64,000 nt of DNA from Methanobrevibacter sp. (GTDB lineage: Archaea; Methanobacteriota; Methanobacteria; Methanobacteriales; Methanobacteriaceae): the NCBI GenBank assembly GCA_017652345.1, contig JAGCBE010000113.1, positions 1-64,000 on the forward strand. The letters run 5' to 3'. Of the stretch, positions 9,802 through 19,631 are shown piece by piece (position 1 is the stretch's first letter; each line of letters opens with the position of its first letter). The notes under the pieces are model-generated. The model saw only the letters and a list, made by a program, of their open reading frames with translations, was not told the DNA's origin and made no database searches. The position numbers and the translations under genes were made by a program.

Positions 9802-9816
9802 ATAGAGGTGATGTAG

Positions 9817-10221
9817 ATGTTATACACAAAAACAATTAAGCATCCTATATTGTTTGACCTAGTATCAGGAAAAACAGATTTAGATGATAATATAATATCA
9901 ATAAACAGATGTTTAGGATTGCTTTTAACATCTGCAAAAGGAGAATTATTTGGACAACCTGATTTTGGAAGTCGATTGTATGAAATGCTTTTTGACCAGT
10001 ATTCTCAAACATATGAAGAAGCTGTAAAACAAGAGATTGTAGATACGGTTACAAAATATGAAACAAGAATTTCAATAGGAACAAATGATGTTACCATCAA
10101 AGAAAATACAGACGGCCTTAGAAATAGTTATTCTATAACAATTCATTATGTTGTAAGTAATAGTTTACAAGAAAATGAATTTAATGTTATTGTGGAGGAG
10201 CGTGTAGCAGAAAATGGCTAA
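9817..10221 (+). CDS. gp25-like baseplate wedge protein
   Basis: A 134-residue protein of the gp25/gpW family: SINRCLGLLLTSAKGELFGQPDFGSRLYEMLF is the family core, in which a 'T..GE....P.fGs.L' pattern is conserved. gp25 forms the wedge core and primes sheath polymerisation. An ATG at 9811 is followed at once by TAG, so ATG 9817 is the start, after AGAGGTGATG. It overlaps the gp6-like gene by 8 bp. Confidence 0.82.
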   Translation: MLYTKTIKHPILFDLVSGKTDLDDNIISINRCLGLLLTSAKGELFGQPDFGSRLYEMLFDQYSQTYEEAVKQEIVDTVTKYETRISIGTNDVTIKENTDGLRNSYSITIHYVVSNSLQENEFNVIVEERVAENG

Positions 10222-12535
10222 TGGAATTTTAAAATATACGAGTAGAGATTATAATTCTATAAAAGAAGATCTTATAAGTGCTATTCCTGCATTAACTGAT
10301 AATTGGACAAGTAGGGAAGAAAGCGACCCAGGAATGGTTCTTTTAAAGCTAATGTCTGCTGTTGGAGATATGATATCATATAATTTTGACAAACAAGCAT
10401 TGGAATATTATGCTCCTACTGTTACTCAAAGAAAGAATGCCGCTAAACTTTTTAATCTAGTTGGTTATAAGATGCATTGGTATCAAACAGCAGAAACAAC
10501 ACTGACATTAACGTATACTCCACAAATGCAACAATACATAGCTCTTCTAAAACAGTGTGTAGAAGCAACAACAGATGATGAAATAGTAAATGTATACTAT
10601 GATTATAGAACAGCTTTCGGTGTCGATGTTGGAGATTTTCCAAATAGACAATTATCTGTTCCACCAATTATAAATGAAGAAGGAACAGAAATAGCACTGC
10701 CACAAGCTATGCAAGAAGCAGGTGAAGAAAGATTTTCATGGTACACCGAGGATGAACCGTCTTTAGATGATCCGAATATAAAAACAAACACAACATTCAG
10801 ACAGAATGCTATAGAGTCTTTCGCACCGGCAGCAAGGGAGGTTTATAAATATTGGGTTGAGAGTGAAGATACTGCTATAGGATTAAATACATATATAGCT
10901 GATCTTTATAAAACTCTTGGGGTATATTCTGATAATTCTTCAACCGTTACCTACTCACTTATTCCAACAACTATTGAACCGGATAAACTACCTAATGGAG
11001 ATTATAAACCTAATATTGTTTTGAAACCTTATTTCCCCACAAAAGTAAAAGCGATTCAGGGGTCATTAAGTAGTTTAGAATTCCAAAGTGTTCAATTAAA
11101 AAATAATAGATTTTATATTCCAGAAACCTCTATAGATGAAACTTATATGTATGTTTCATATAAAACGGACGAAACAAATGAAACAGACAATAACATTGTA
11201 TTTTTGCATAAGACAGATAATCTTCTTACTGAGACAAATATTGTTGACAGTGATGGAAACACAATTATTTATTTTGAATTTGGTGTTGACGATTTTGATT
11301 ATCCATACATCGAACTTTCAAGCTATTGGAAAAATGAACTTCCGCAAGATAGTGTTACATTTACTTTTTATTACTTTAAGACATTAGGCAAGTATGGAAA
11401 CATAACAAAAGATTATCTAACAAGTGTTTCCGGTCCAAACAGCTATCTTATATCGGTATCTAATGTTGATACAAATAATGCAACATATGATACTAATGGT
11501 AACTTACTTAGTTCACCTGGTCGAAATCCAGAAACTGCACACGATGCCTATGTTCATTCACTTAACTACATAATGACATATAATACTCTTGTTACAATAT
11601 ATGACTTTGAGAGGTTTACAAAAAGACAAGAAGGTATTACAAATGCGTTGGCAGTTGATGGACAGAGATTACTTGATCTAAATGAGGGTATCGAAAAGGT
11701 ATGTATGTCATACTCAAAGCAACAACTATTAAATATACTAGGACCAAATGCAGATAGTAATGCAAGTGAAGCAGAATTACAGAAAAGACTATATAATATA
11801 CAAAAAGTTGTTCCTGTATATTATAAGGCACCAATAACAGTTGCTGATTCAATAGACCCCGGTGATCCGGGAAGTATGGAGAAATATAGTCTTAATATGT
11901 ATCCAATATATCTTAATTTTGCGACTACGGACTCAGAAGAAGTAGAAGTTGCATTTTTGAAGAACACAATAAATGATAAGACATTTCCGTATATGTTCTA
12001 TAAGATATACACTGAAAACGATAGTTTAGACAACAGACAAAGAAAAATATCGAATGCACTAACATTAAAATATAAAGAATGTCAAATCATAAATGTTAAA
12101 CCAGAATTTACAGCAGCAAGAGTTTTCAAGTGGAGATGTTGTGGAACAGTACATCTTAATAAAATTGTTACTCAGAATGAAGCAAACCTTGTTGTTTCAA
12201 ATATTATAAATCATTTGTCAGAGGTGTATTCACCATTAAATGTTGAGTTCGGTAAAAAGATAAAATATATGGATGTTATTAAAACAATAATGGAAGCAGA
12301 TTCGAGAATACAATATTTCGATGCCGGTATAGGTACAAAGAAATTGATTGACTTCCAGCAGCTAACAGTTGATGGAACAACTGATGACACGAAATATTAT
12401 AATGTTGAAGCTTACTTCAATCCGGAAAGTATTATGTACTATGCTCAAACAATAGATGAGAATGCAAGTAATACAAGTGATTTCTATAATTATATTACAG
12501 TTGATCCTAATTACATTCAGCGACAAGGGGGTTGA
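10214..12535 (+). CDS. gp6-like (baseplate J family) wedge protein
   Basis: A 773-residue protein. Its N-terminus carries the gp6/baseplate J signature: YTSRDYNSIKEDLI, TDNWTSREESDPGMVLLKL, DMISYNFDKQALEYYAPTV and LFNLVGYKM. The C-terminal region (EVYSPLNVEFGKKIKYMDVI) matches the end of the family. gp6-type proteins form the baseplate iris that opens at infection. It is translationally coupled to gp25, the order found in T4-like and P2-like tails. The middle 400 residues are strand-rich insertions. Confidence 0.85.
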   Translation: MANGILKYTSRDYNSIKEDLISAIPALTDNWTSREESDPGMVLLKLMSAVGDMISYNFDKQALEYYAPTVTQRKNAAKLFNLVGYKMHWYQTAETTLTLTYTPQMQQYIALLKQCVEATTDDEIVNVYYDYRTAFGVDVGDFPNRQLSVPPIINEEGTEIALPQAMQEAGEERFSWYTEDEPSLDDPNIKTNTTFRQNAIESFAPAAREVYKYWVESEDTAIGLNTYIADLYKTLGVYSDNSSTVTYSLIPTTIEPDKLPNGDYKPNIVLKPYFPTKVKAIQGSLSSLEFQSVQLKNNRFYIPETSIDETYMYVSYKTDETNETDNNIVFLHKTDNLLTETNIVDSDGNTIIYFEFGVDDFDYPYIELSSYWKNELPQDSVTFTFYYFKTLGKYGNITKDYLTSVSGPNSYLISVSNVDTNNATYDTNGNLLSSPGRNPETAHDAYVHSLNYIMTYNTLVTIYDFERFTKRQEGITNALAVDGQRLLDLNEGIEKVCMSYSKQQLLNILGPNADSNASEAELQKRLYNIQKVVPVYYKAPITVADSIDPGDPGSMEKYSLNMYPIYLNFATTDSEEVEVAFLKNTINDKTFPYMFYKIYTENDSLDNRQRKISNALTLKYKECQIINVKPEFTAARVFKWRCCGTVHLNKIVTQNEANLVVSNIINHLSEVYSPLNVEFGKKIKYMDVIKTIMEADSRIQYFDAGIGTKKLIDFQQLTVDGTTDDTKYYNVEAYFNPESIMYYAQTIDENASNTSDFYNYITVDPNYIQRQGG

Positions 12536-12540
12536 TTTTT

Positions 12541-13266
12541 GTGTTATTTGATACAAAAACAATGATCCCAGAAGTATATAGAAAATCAAGGGATATGCAA
12601 GTATTAAACAAATTGTTTGATATTATAATGACATTGTGTAAATACAACATTGATAATATAGGCGATGTTTATGATGCTATGAAATGTCCTGAAGAATTTT
12701 TACCGTACTTTGGTGAAACACTTAATTATAAATACAATTATAGTGACACCGTAACTGCTAATAGAAGAACTATAAAAACATTTACTAACATGGAAAAATG
12801 GAGAGGTTCTGAAAGAGGTTTGAAAATAGCAACGGCACTTGGTTTAACATCTTTAGCAGTATCACAAGATAACGATGAAATAAGTATTGTTGAATCAGAT
12901 ATGGATTATCTGAATGCTTTGAAATCAATACATATTACATACGATTATGAAAAAGGTTTGATTCAAATAGACTACCCTAACACATATACACTTGTAAGAT
13001 ATTTATTAGATTATGTTAGACCCGTTGGTGTTGGTGTTGAACTAAGATCTGTTACGGACAGAAATATAAATACTGATGTTATGTTAATCTATGCAGATAC
13101 AGAAAATAGAGTAAGAGAGTATAATCCAACTATTGATTCAGGAGTTGAAAGATCTTTTGTAAACTTTTCAAGTGTTGGTGACGAATCTTACTATCAACAT
13201 ATAATAGACCAATGGCAGCAAAATATATCTAATAACGATACATTTTCATTTAATGGTGGTGAGTAA
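12541..13266 (+). CDS. Baseplate wedge protein, P2 gpI-like
   Basis: About 241 residues. The segment CPEEFLPYFGETLNYKYNY followed by KTFTNMEKWRGSERGLKIATALG matches the tail protein I pattern (acidic LP..., then a 'KG/RGS...G...A...LG' helix). In P2-like tails gpI links the baseplate J protein to tail fibres. GTG 12541 is chosen because AAGGGGG ends 9 nt before it; TTG 12532 would touch that site. The gene overlaps nothing and runs into the next after 2 bp. Confidence 0.65.
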   Translation: MLFDTKTMIPEVYRKSRDMQVLNKLFDIIMTLCKYNIDNIGDVYDAMKCPEEFLPYFGETLNYKYNYSDTVTANRRTIKTFTNMEKWRGSERGLKIATALGLTSLAVSQDNDEISIVESDMDYLNALKSIHITYDYEKGLIQIDYPNTYTLVRYLLDYVRPVGVGVELRSVTDRNINTDVMLIYADTENRVREYNPTIDSGVERSFVNFSSVGDESYYQHIIDQWQQNISNNDTFSFNGGE

Positions 13267-13268
13267 TA

Positions 13269-14108
13269 ATGGTAAAACAAGATAAGATAGATTCACTTTG
13301 TTTTGGGGTTACGAATAACGTAGAAATTACAATTATAAATTCTGACACAAATGAAATAAGAAAAAACATTAAAATTCATAATAAGGCATCAAGAAGAATG
13401 GTTACGGGGCTTCTTAGATTTATGGCAGGCCATTTTAATGCATCGAATTGCAATGATGAAGCACAGTACACAAATGCAAAAGATTATATACCGTGTTATA
13501 TAGGCTTTGGTGACGGCGGTATTGTGTATGATGCTTCTGGAAAACCATCAATGGAAGATATTACTAATAAAATTCCTGAAATTGAAGAAGATTGGACACA
13601 GTATGTTTACTACACATCTACAAAAATGAATAGAGAACTTGATATTGATGCACGTTCAAGAATTAAAAAGGTATATAACAGTTTTGAGACAAAAGCTACA
13701 GCAGATATGGATAGTCTTTACTATGAATGTGTAGTTGCACCCGGTACTGTAAATGGAATTAGAGAAAATGGTGTTTATCATAAAAATGAAAACACAGATA
13801 TATTCATTACAGAGTTAGGATTGTTTCCAACAAATAACCCAAAAAGTGAAGATATTTTAGCGTATGTAAAATTATCTAATTATGAGGAAGAAATTGAAGG
13901 AGAAAGTGTTTTAAAAACAAATACTTTGTACGTCAGACCGCAAGACACCATTATAATTAGATGGATTATTACAATAGCAGCTATTGGAACAGACAGTAAA
14001 CTAACAACGGAATTCAGAGAGGATAACGGAACACCGATTCCAAATGACGTCATAATGATTCCTGAATTAGTTCCTGTTGCAATAGAAGAATACCCACCAG
14101 TTCAATAA
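13269..14108 (+). CDS. Baseplate/tail-fibre connector-like structural protein
   Basis: A 279-residue protein between the gpI-like gene and the giant tail protein. I do not recognise a precise family. It has a conserved-looking beta layout: VEITIINSDTNEIRKNIKIHNKA at the N-terminus, DIFITELGLF and RPQDTIIIRWIITI near the C-terminus, a pattern seen in adaptor proteins that attach fibres to baseplates. Position supports a virion role. ATG 13269 follows GGTGGTGAG. Confidence 0.5.
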   Translation: MVKQDKIDSLCFGVTNNVEITIINSDTNEIRKNIKIHNKASRRMVTGLLRFMAGHFNASNCNDEAQYTNAKDYIPCYIGFGDGGIVYDASGKPSMEDITNKIPEIEEDWTQYVYYTSTKMNRELDIDARSRIKKVYNSFETKATADMDSLYYECVVAPGTVNGIRENGVYHKNENTDIFITELGLFPTNNPKSEDILAYVKLSNYEEEIEGESVLKTNTLYVRPQDTIIIRWIITIAAIGTDSKLTTEFREDNGTPIPNDVIMIPELVPVAIEEYPPVQ

Positions 14109-14125
14109 AAGGAGGATTATAAATT

Positions 14126-17100
14126 ATGAGCGTAATAGATAACACAAATAACATTTCTCCTACTTTATCACAAATAAAAGCACACCCATCTGTGTACTCC
14201 CCAAATGAGGGTAATTTTAATTCCGAGGATAATCTTAAATGGTTAGCTAACAAACTCTCGACCAAACCATTTATTATTGGAAAGTCCAATAAGGATATTA
14301 AGAATAACCTCAAACCTGTTTTAAAGGGAAATAAAATAGGAATTGCCGATGGTTTCTTTAGTATTGAAGGATATACGTTTAAATTAGCATCTGATGAAGA
14401 CCCTAATAGAAAAATATCTTTTGATTCACCATTAGATACAACTTCAGAAAATGTTGTTGTGGATACTTTTGCAGGTTCAGAGCTAATAAATGATATTTAC
14501 ACAAATACAGTATCCGGTGATACTTATTCTGTAAACTGTGATTTTGACTCAATGTGTTTTGACAGTTATAAACCATCTTCACATATTGATACAGATGAAG
14601 ATTGGGAAATACTAAACATGAACTGGAATCAAGCGGCAAAAGATTCATCTTCAATCGGTTATATTAAATTAAGATATGTAAACTCCATTGCCTCAGTCAT
14701 AACAGGGCAGGATGGTAAAGCCGTATATGGACCGTCTGTTATTACCATAATTGATGACATTTATCAAGCTAGTGTTGAGGATGAAAACGGATTAGCAGAT
14801 CCAGATGCTATTGAACAGTTTATTGAGAACCCAGAATTCAATACTTATGGATTAACAAATAAAGACCCGTTCGCTATTGTTGAATCTGAAACAGTTATTG
14901 ATATTTATTATCCTGTATTTGTAAGACTTCATAATGATAGCACAAAATCAAATAAACTTCCGATTGTATATTTTAAAGACATTTTTGGAATTGAGTTTTT
15001 ACAGTCTCAATCATATGAAACTGATGAAGAAGTTGTAACTGATGAAAGTACACCAATTCCAGAATTATATACAACAAACTATTATCCGAATACAAACTCA
15101 TATTTCTTTGAGATGAATGGTTTGTCAACTCCATTGGGTAACTTTACAAATTGTGATAAAAAGTCATATCCAGATTATGCCTATCAGTATCAGACATTAT
15201 ATAATAACCTTTCTACTACTTCAATCGCAAGAAAAGTGTTTTCAGACGCAGGAAGTGGAAGTTACTCAAATATTAACAATAATCCTATTCAGTTCCCACA
15301 ATTAACAAACATAAAAGAATCTGAAAATTCTTCTAATCCTGTTTTCATTGAAAAAACATTAACACAACTTGTATCACTAATGCCGGATTCCGATAACTTA
15401 TATGATTCTATTGAAAACACAGCTTCTTATTACTGTTTAAATATTCCAGATGAAATGCTACAAACTGTTCCTGGAAAATCAACAAAAGTTCCAGTCGTAT
15501 TTATGTGTTCTAATGGAACACTTTGCCCAAATGGAATTATAGTTGATAATAAGAGAACAACTGTTACAAGTAAATATCCTGCTGAGGGTTATGTTCATTT
15601 CATAAAGAGAAGGTATTTAATTGACAGTGGTGGAAGTGCTACAGAAGAGCAAATAAATAATTTAACAATGCACGATGTTTGCATTGGATGGGCAGGATTC
15701 CCATTATTCTATGACACTTATATTGCAAAACCATTATCAATTTACTTTGCACTTTGTTACAGTTCTTTAATGGAAAATTGTATATTCAAAACTTCTGGTC
15801 AAACAAGTACACAGGCTATAAAGGCTTCTGGATGTGGTGTTGCATTAGCTGCTAACCCACCACAAAGTCTTGTATTAGATGATCAACCTGACAAAGTGAT
15901 TCAAACATATACATATACTGGATATGAAAAGAATCAGGGTGGACAAATAGTTCCAGTAGCAACAATGGCATCTTCTATACCTTATTATAAGAATGTAGTT
16001 TCTGATAAGGATTTAATTAAGGGTGCAGAAATGCCAAATCAAGGCAAAGAATCTATATTTGGTACAATTAAATATATGAAGGGAATTCCAAGCGCAGCGG
16101 TTACAATTATGAATAACGCGAGTGCTGGAAGTGCAGATAGAGCAAAAGTTGCTACTTTATTTGACGATCCTATTAACTATATGCAAAAATGTACTAAGGT
16201 TGCACCTACAGGAGATCCAACTATTGGATCTGTTACATTATATATGATAAACTATACTAATAGTTATGTTACATCTACAGAAAAACAAGTGTTTACAAGT
16301 GTTATTCTTAATGAGGACGCATTACCTACAACTCCAAATGTCGAAGTTACTGGTCAAGGAACACCTTATCAAGTTCCATATGCAACTAAATATCAGCTTG
16401 CCGGAAGATTCTTAACAAATAAAGATTCACTTAGTAACTCAATGAGATTTTATTTTGATATTGATTCGTGGTACGGTTCTATTTGGGAAGTTATCAATAT
16501 TAAGAAAGATGCTCAGGGCTATCTTTGTGGAAGAAAAATATCTGATTCAGATCCAACAATAATCTCGGATGATTATGATGGTATTCATTTTGAACAAAAA
16601 GTTAGAAATGATTTTGAAGATGACGATCTTGGAATATATGATGTTAAGATATCTTCTAAGTTGAATATATTAGGAACTGGACAAGGAGTAAATGATAAAT
16701 ATATACTTTACTCCGATAGCTCAAATGTTATTCGCGGAGCATATATTCACATTGACAAAGTGTACGGTGATGATGACAAATCATTAAGACAGATTCTGCG
16801 TGATATAATGAGTGATGCAGATGTTGACTTATCAGAACTGCTTGCAAGAATAGCAGCATTAGAAGAAAATGTTGAAGGTATATTAAATCTTATAGGTGAT
16901 ACAACTATTGAAGGAACAATTACTGAAAACATTGCAAACCATACAAAAGAGATAAACAAAATAAAACCAAAACTCAATCCATACATTGTTACAATTCTTA
17001 ACCTCGGAGAAAACAAAGAAAATCCAGGTGCAGGACAACCAACAGATAATGTTATCGCAGAAGTATATAATAATGGTGACGTTATTATAAAGGGTGAGGG

Positions 17101-19063
17101 TGCTACAGATGATTTCACATATGTAAATCCTTCTCCGCTAACAACTTATGATCCAACAGATAGTGATTATTATTTTGAGGATGAAACAACACTGACCGCA
17201 GTCCCAAGTATTTCTCCTATCAAACACATAACTATTCTTCCGGGAGTTACATACCTTGGAAATAGAATTTTTGCATATATTACAGAAAATTCTGAAAGTA
17301 CAGAAAATACTTTAATTGGTATTGAGATTCCTGAGAGTGTTTGTCAGTTAGGTAGTAATGTATTTATTGGTACAAGAAAAAATGCAATAGATTACACAAT
17401 ATCTTTAGTTCCAAGTTATTATACAGGTACTGGAATATCTGCACCAAAGTATGTTCAATTCACTAAGCCAATTAAAGTTGTATGTAGTTCTAATTTAACA
17501 GAACAACCATCTATTCCATTTCAACAAACAGGAATTATAGAATTTGAATTAACCGATTCCTATGTGTATACTGTTAATTTACCTTATATTCAAGATGAAT
17601 GGGAAAATAATTCTAACTTATTTAAAGATAACTACAATTTGGCAAAGGTATTCGTTGACAATGTTTCAATACCGCAAAACTGTTTTAATAGTTGTTTTTC
17701 ATTAAGACAAATAACTATATCTAACAAAATAAAACAAATAGGTCCACAGGCTTTTTATGGTTCCGGTTTAGGTAAAATTAACTTTAACACTAGCATTTTT
17801 GATTTATTTAAGGTAATAGATACCGCACCAAGTAACGACTATGGATATTGGGATGATATTTGGCCAGCATATGATGAAGGTTTCCCAATATTTGTTTCAA
17901 AAAATCATCTTCCAATAACAGCAGAATCAACCACTGAATCCGGTGTTAGAATAGCAGTAAAAGGCGATGGAACTATCCATCTTAATGGTACTTCAACAGC
18001 AGATATTAACTTTGATATTATTCCGACCACAGAATTAAATTCATTCCAATTATTATTACCAGAAGAACATGAATACACATTATGTGGTTGCCCGGCTGGT
18101 GGAAGTTCTAGTACATATAGTTTAAGCGTAACCACTGAAGGAGTTACATATTCTGATTATGGAGTAGGTGTTAGATTTACACCAACTCCAAGTAGTGCGG
18201 ATGAAACAATATCTACCGCTATAACTGTAAAAATGACTATAAAATCAGGTCAAACATTTGATGATGTTGTTTTTAAGCCTATGATTTGTAGATCTAAAGA
18301 CTATAAATATTCTCCTGATTTTGAAGCCTATATTGATCAAGAATACCTACATTATAGAAACGGTAGATTAGCCTGCAAAGAAATTTCTGCCAATGACATT
18401 AGCATTATTTACTATAACTCCATAAGAACTATTAAAATTAAATTAAATAACATACCAGAAGAATATTTTAATATTGATAAATTTAGTTATGTTAATCATG
18501 CAATAGTTCAGTTAGACAGCTTAGTATCTGATAGAACTCTAATATCCAAAGAGGTACAAAAATTCGGAAAGAATATGTTTAAAGGTCAAATTGGATTAAA
18601 TACAATAACATATGAAGGAACAGCAGTTGGTTTTAGAAATATTGCTAAATGGGGCCTTGACATTTTTGATTGGGCAGGAAAATCGTATACAATCTCCGGG
18701 GATGATACAATTAGATATATGATAAATGGTTATTATAATAGTTCAGATGAAAAATTCTATGAGGATGCAGAATACACAACAGAAATAACAGGAACAGACA
18801 ATTATATATACATAAGTTTAGCAGAAGATTCATTCGGATACATTTATCAATATAACGCAGGGGATTCTGAATATCAAAGAGTTATTTCAGATTCACAATA
18901 TTGCGGTTTAGTAAAAGTTATTTGCTCAGGAGACATTGAAGATTCTATATTCATTTATGATAGAGATCAATATAGATTTGATGGAGAATTCAAACTTGTT
19001 AATTACCGTGGTGTAGAAGGTGATTGGGTTTGGAGTGCCGAAGATAACGATTATGTGTTATAA
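14126..19063 (+). CDS. Giant tail protein with BspA-type leucine-rich repeats (probable receptor-binding)
   Basis: A 1645-residue protein closing the tail operon. The N-terminal half is strand-rich and unrecognised, probably baseplate-binding. Residues about 885-955 are helical (LLARIAALEENVEGILNLIG), a likely trimeric coiled coil. The C-terminal half holds BspA-like (LRR_5) repeats: GVTYLGNRIFAYI, ESVCQLGSNVFIG, NKIKQIGPQAFYGSGL and KEVQKFGKNMFKGQIGL. Such repeats occur in surface adhesins of gut bacteria. A host-recognition role is inferred from position, size and domains. ATG 14126 follows AAAGGAGG. Confidence 0.65.
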   Translation: MSVIDNTNNISPTLSQIKAHPSVYSPNEGNFNSEDNLKWLANKLSTKPFIIGKSNKDIKNNLKPVLKGNKIGIADGFFSIEGYTFKLASDEDPNRKISFDSPLDTTSENVVVDTFAGSELINDIYTNTVSGDTYSVNCDFDSMCFDSYKPSSHIDTDEDWEILNMNWNQAAKDSSSIGYIKLRYVNSIASVITGQDGKAVYGPSVITIIDDIYQASVEDENGLADPDAIEQFIENPEFNTYGLTNKDPFAIVESETVIDIYYPVFVRLHNDSTKSNKLPIVYFKDIFGIEFLQSQSYETDEEVVTDESTPIPELYTTNYYPNTNSYFFEMNGLSTPLGNFTNCDKKSYPDYAYQYQTLYNNLSTTSIARKVFSDAGSGSYSNINNNPIQFPQLTNIKESENSSNPVFIEKTLTQLVSLMPDSDNLYDSIENTASYYCLNIPDEMLQTVPGKSTKVPVVFMCSNGTLCPNGIIVDNKRTTVTSKYPAEGYVHFIKRRYLIDSGGSATEEQINNLTMHDVCIGWAGFPLFYDTYIAKPLSIYFALCYSSLMENCIFKTSGQTSTQAIKASGCGVALAANPPQSLVLDDQPDKVIQTYTYTGYEKNQGGQIVPVATMASSIPYYKNVVSDKDLIKGAEMPNQGKESIFGTIKYMKGIPSAAVTIMNNASAGSADRAKVATLFDDPINYMQKCTKVAPTGDPTIGSVTLYMINYTNSYVTSTEKQVFTSVILNEDALPTTPNVEVTGQGTPYQVPYATKYQLAGRFLTNKDSLSNSMRFYFDIDSWYGSIWEVINIKKDAQGYLCGRKISDSDPTIISDDYDGIHFEQKVRNDFEDDDLGIYDVKISSKLNILGTGQGVNDKYILYSDSSNVIRGAYIHIDKVYGDDDKSLRQILRDIMSDADVDLSELLARIAALEENVEGILNLIGDTTIEGTITENIANHTKEINKIKPKLNPYIVTILNLGENKENPGAGQPTDNVIAEVYNNGDVIIKGEGATDDFTYVNPSPLTTYDPTDSDYYFEDETTLTAVPSISPIKHITILPGVTYLGNRIFAYITENSESTENTLIGIEIPESVCQLGSNVFIGTRKNAIDYTISLVPSYYTGTGISAPKYVQFTKPIKVVCSSNLTEQPSIPFQQTGIIEFELTDSYVYTVNLPYIQDEWENNSNLFKDNYNLAKVFVDNVSIPQNCFNSCFSLRQITISNKIKQIGPQAFYGSGLGKINFNTSIFDLFKVIDTAPSNDYGYWDDIWPAYDEGFPIFVSKNHLPITAESTTESGVRIAVKGDGTIHLNGTSTADINFDIIPTTELNSFQLLLPEEHEYTLCGCPAGGSSSTYSLSVTTEGVTYSDYGVGVRFTPTPSSADETISTAITVKMTIKSGQTFDDVVFKPMICRSKDYKYSPDFEAYIDQEYLHYRNGRLACKEISANDISIIYYNSIRTIKIKLNNIPEEYFNIDKFSYVNHAIVQLDSLVSDRTLISKEVQKFGKNMFKGQIGLNTITYEGTAVGFRNIAKWGLDIFDWAGKSYTISGDDTIRYMINGYYNSSDEKFYEDAEYTTEITGTDNYIYISLAEDSFGYIYQYNAGDSEYQRVISDSQYCGLVKVICSGDIEDSIFIYDRDQYRFDGEFKLVNYRGVEGDWVWSAEDNDYVL

Positions 19064-19082
19064 CTATAACAAAATACTATAC

Positions 19083-19118
19083 AAAAAGGCGTCTTAGAAA
19101 TAGGACGCCTTTGTTTAT
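19083..19118 (+). terminator. Rho-independent terminator of the tail operon
   Basis: A 9-bp perfect stem (19085-19093 with 19104-19112) with a 10-nt loop is followed by TTTGTTTATTTT. It ends the 18-kb tail transcript 20 bp after the last tail gene. Confidence 0.85.
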
Positions 19119-19128
19119 TTTCCATGTA

Positions 19129-19179
19129 ACATTTTATAACCCTATAGACGTTTCAGGGTTATAAAATGTAACCCTGAAA
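19129..19179 (+). repeat. Mutually exclusive hairpins
   Basis: 19129-19143 pairs perfectly with 19155-19169 (15 bp, AT-rich). The middle arm can instead pair in TTTCAGGGTT/AACCCTGAAA (about 19151-19160 with 19170-19179, 10 bp). The two stems cannot coexist. The segment follows the tail terminator and opens the gene-free region. Confidence 0.6.
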
Positions 19180-19545
19180 GCAGATCAAATTTAATGATAA
19201 ACATTAAACGCAGGGTAAAATTTTGTAACATAAATATATTATATATACTACAATAAAAACTAATAGAATAATTCTATTATACCAATAACAAACTCTAATA
19301 GCTAATATACTAATTATTATCTAATAAATAATAGAATAATAACTAATATATTATATGATATTTATTTCTTATGCTCTTTGTTTAGTAAAATGATCGAAGA
19401 TCATAATTAAAAATAAGATATAATTGGCGTTAATTGTTTTAACAAATAGTGTGTAAAATAATACACATGAACATAACTATACATATTATACAAAAACACA
19501 CAGATGAAATCCCTTTTATTTTACATAAAAATATTTGAAAACCTC
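19180..19545 (+). other. Gene-free AT-rich region (candidate replication origin or control region)
   Basis: No gene is visible. The DNA is very AT-rich, with repeated TAATAGAATAAT-like words near 19261-19283 and 19325-19345 (one copy is the palindrome TAGAATAATTCTA), and the palindrome ATGATCGAAGATCAT near 19390-19404. It lies where the late and replication modules meet, the kind of place phage origins often occupy. No function can be shown from sequence alone. Confidence 0.35.
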
Positions 19546-19574
19546 TTGACATTTTCCAAATAATATGTTATACT
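19546..19574 (+). promoter_or_regulatory. Sigma-A-type promoter (DUF932 gene)
   Basis: TTGACA, 17-bp spacer, TATACT with an upstream TGT (extended -10). It drives the first gene of the replication side. Confidence 0.88.
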
Positions 19575-19631
19575 ATACTTACAAAACAAAGTTAAACAAC
19601 CTAAACTAAAACACATTAGGAGGAAAAGATT

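Noticed and set aside
14126..19063. Diversity-generating retroelement target
   Set aside because: No reverse transcriptase or template repeat was seen, and the repeats here are leucine-rich, not the usual C-type lectin variable site.
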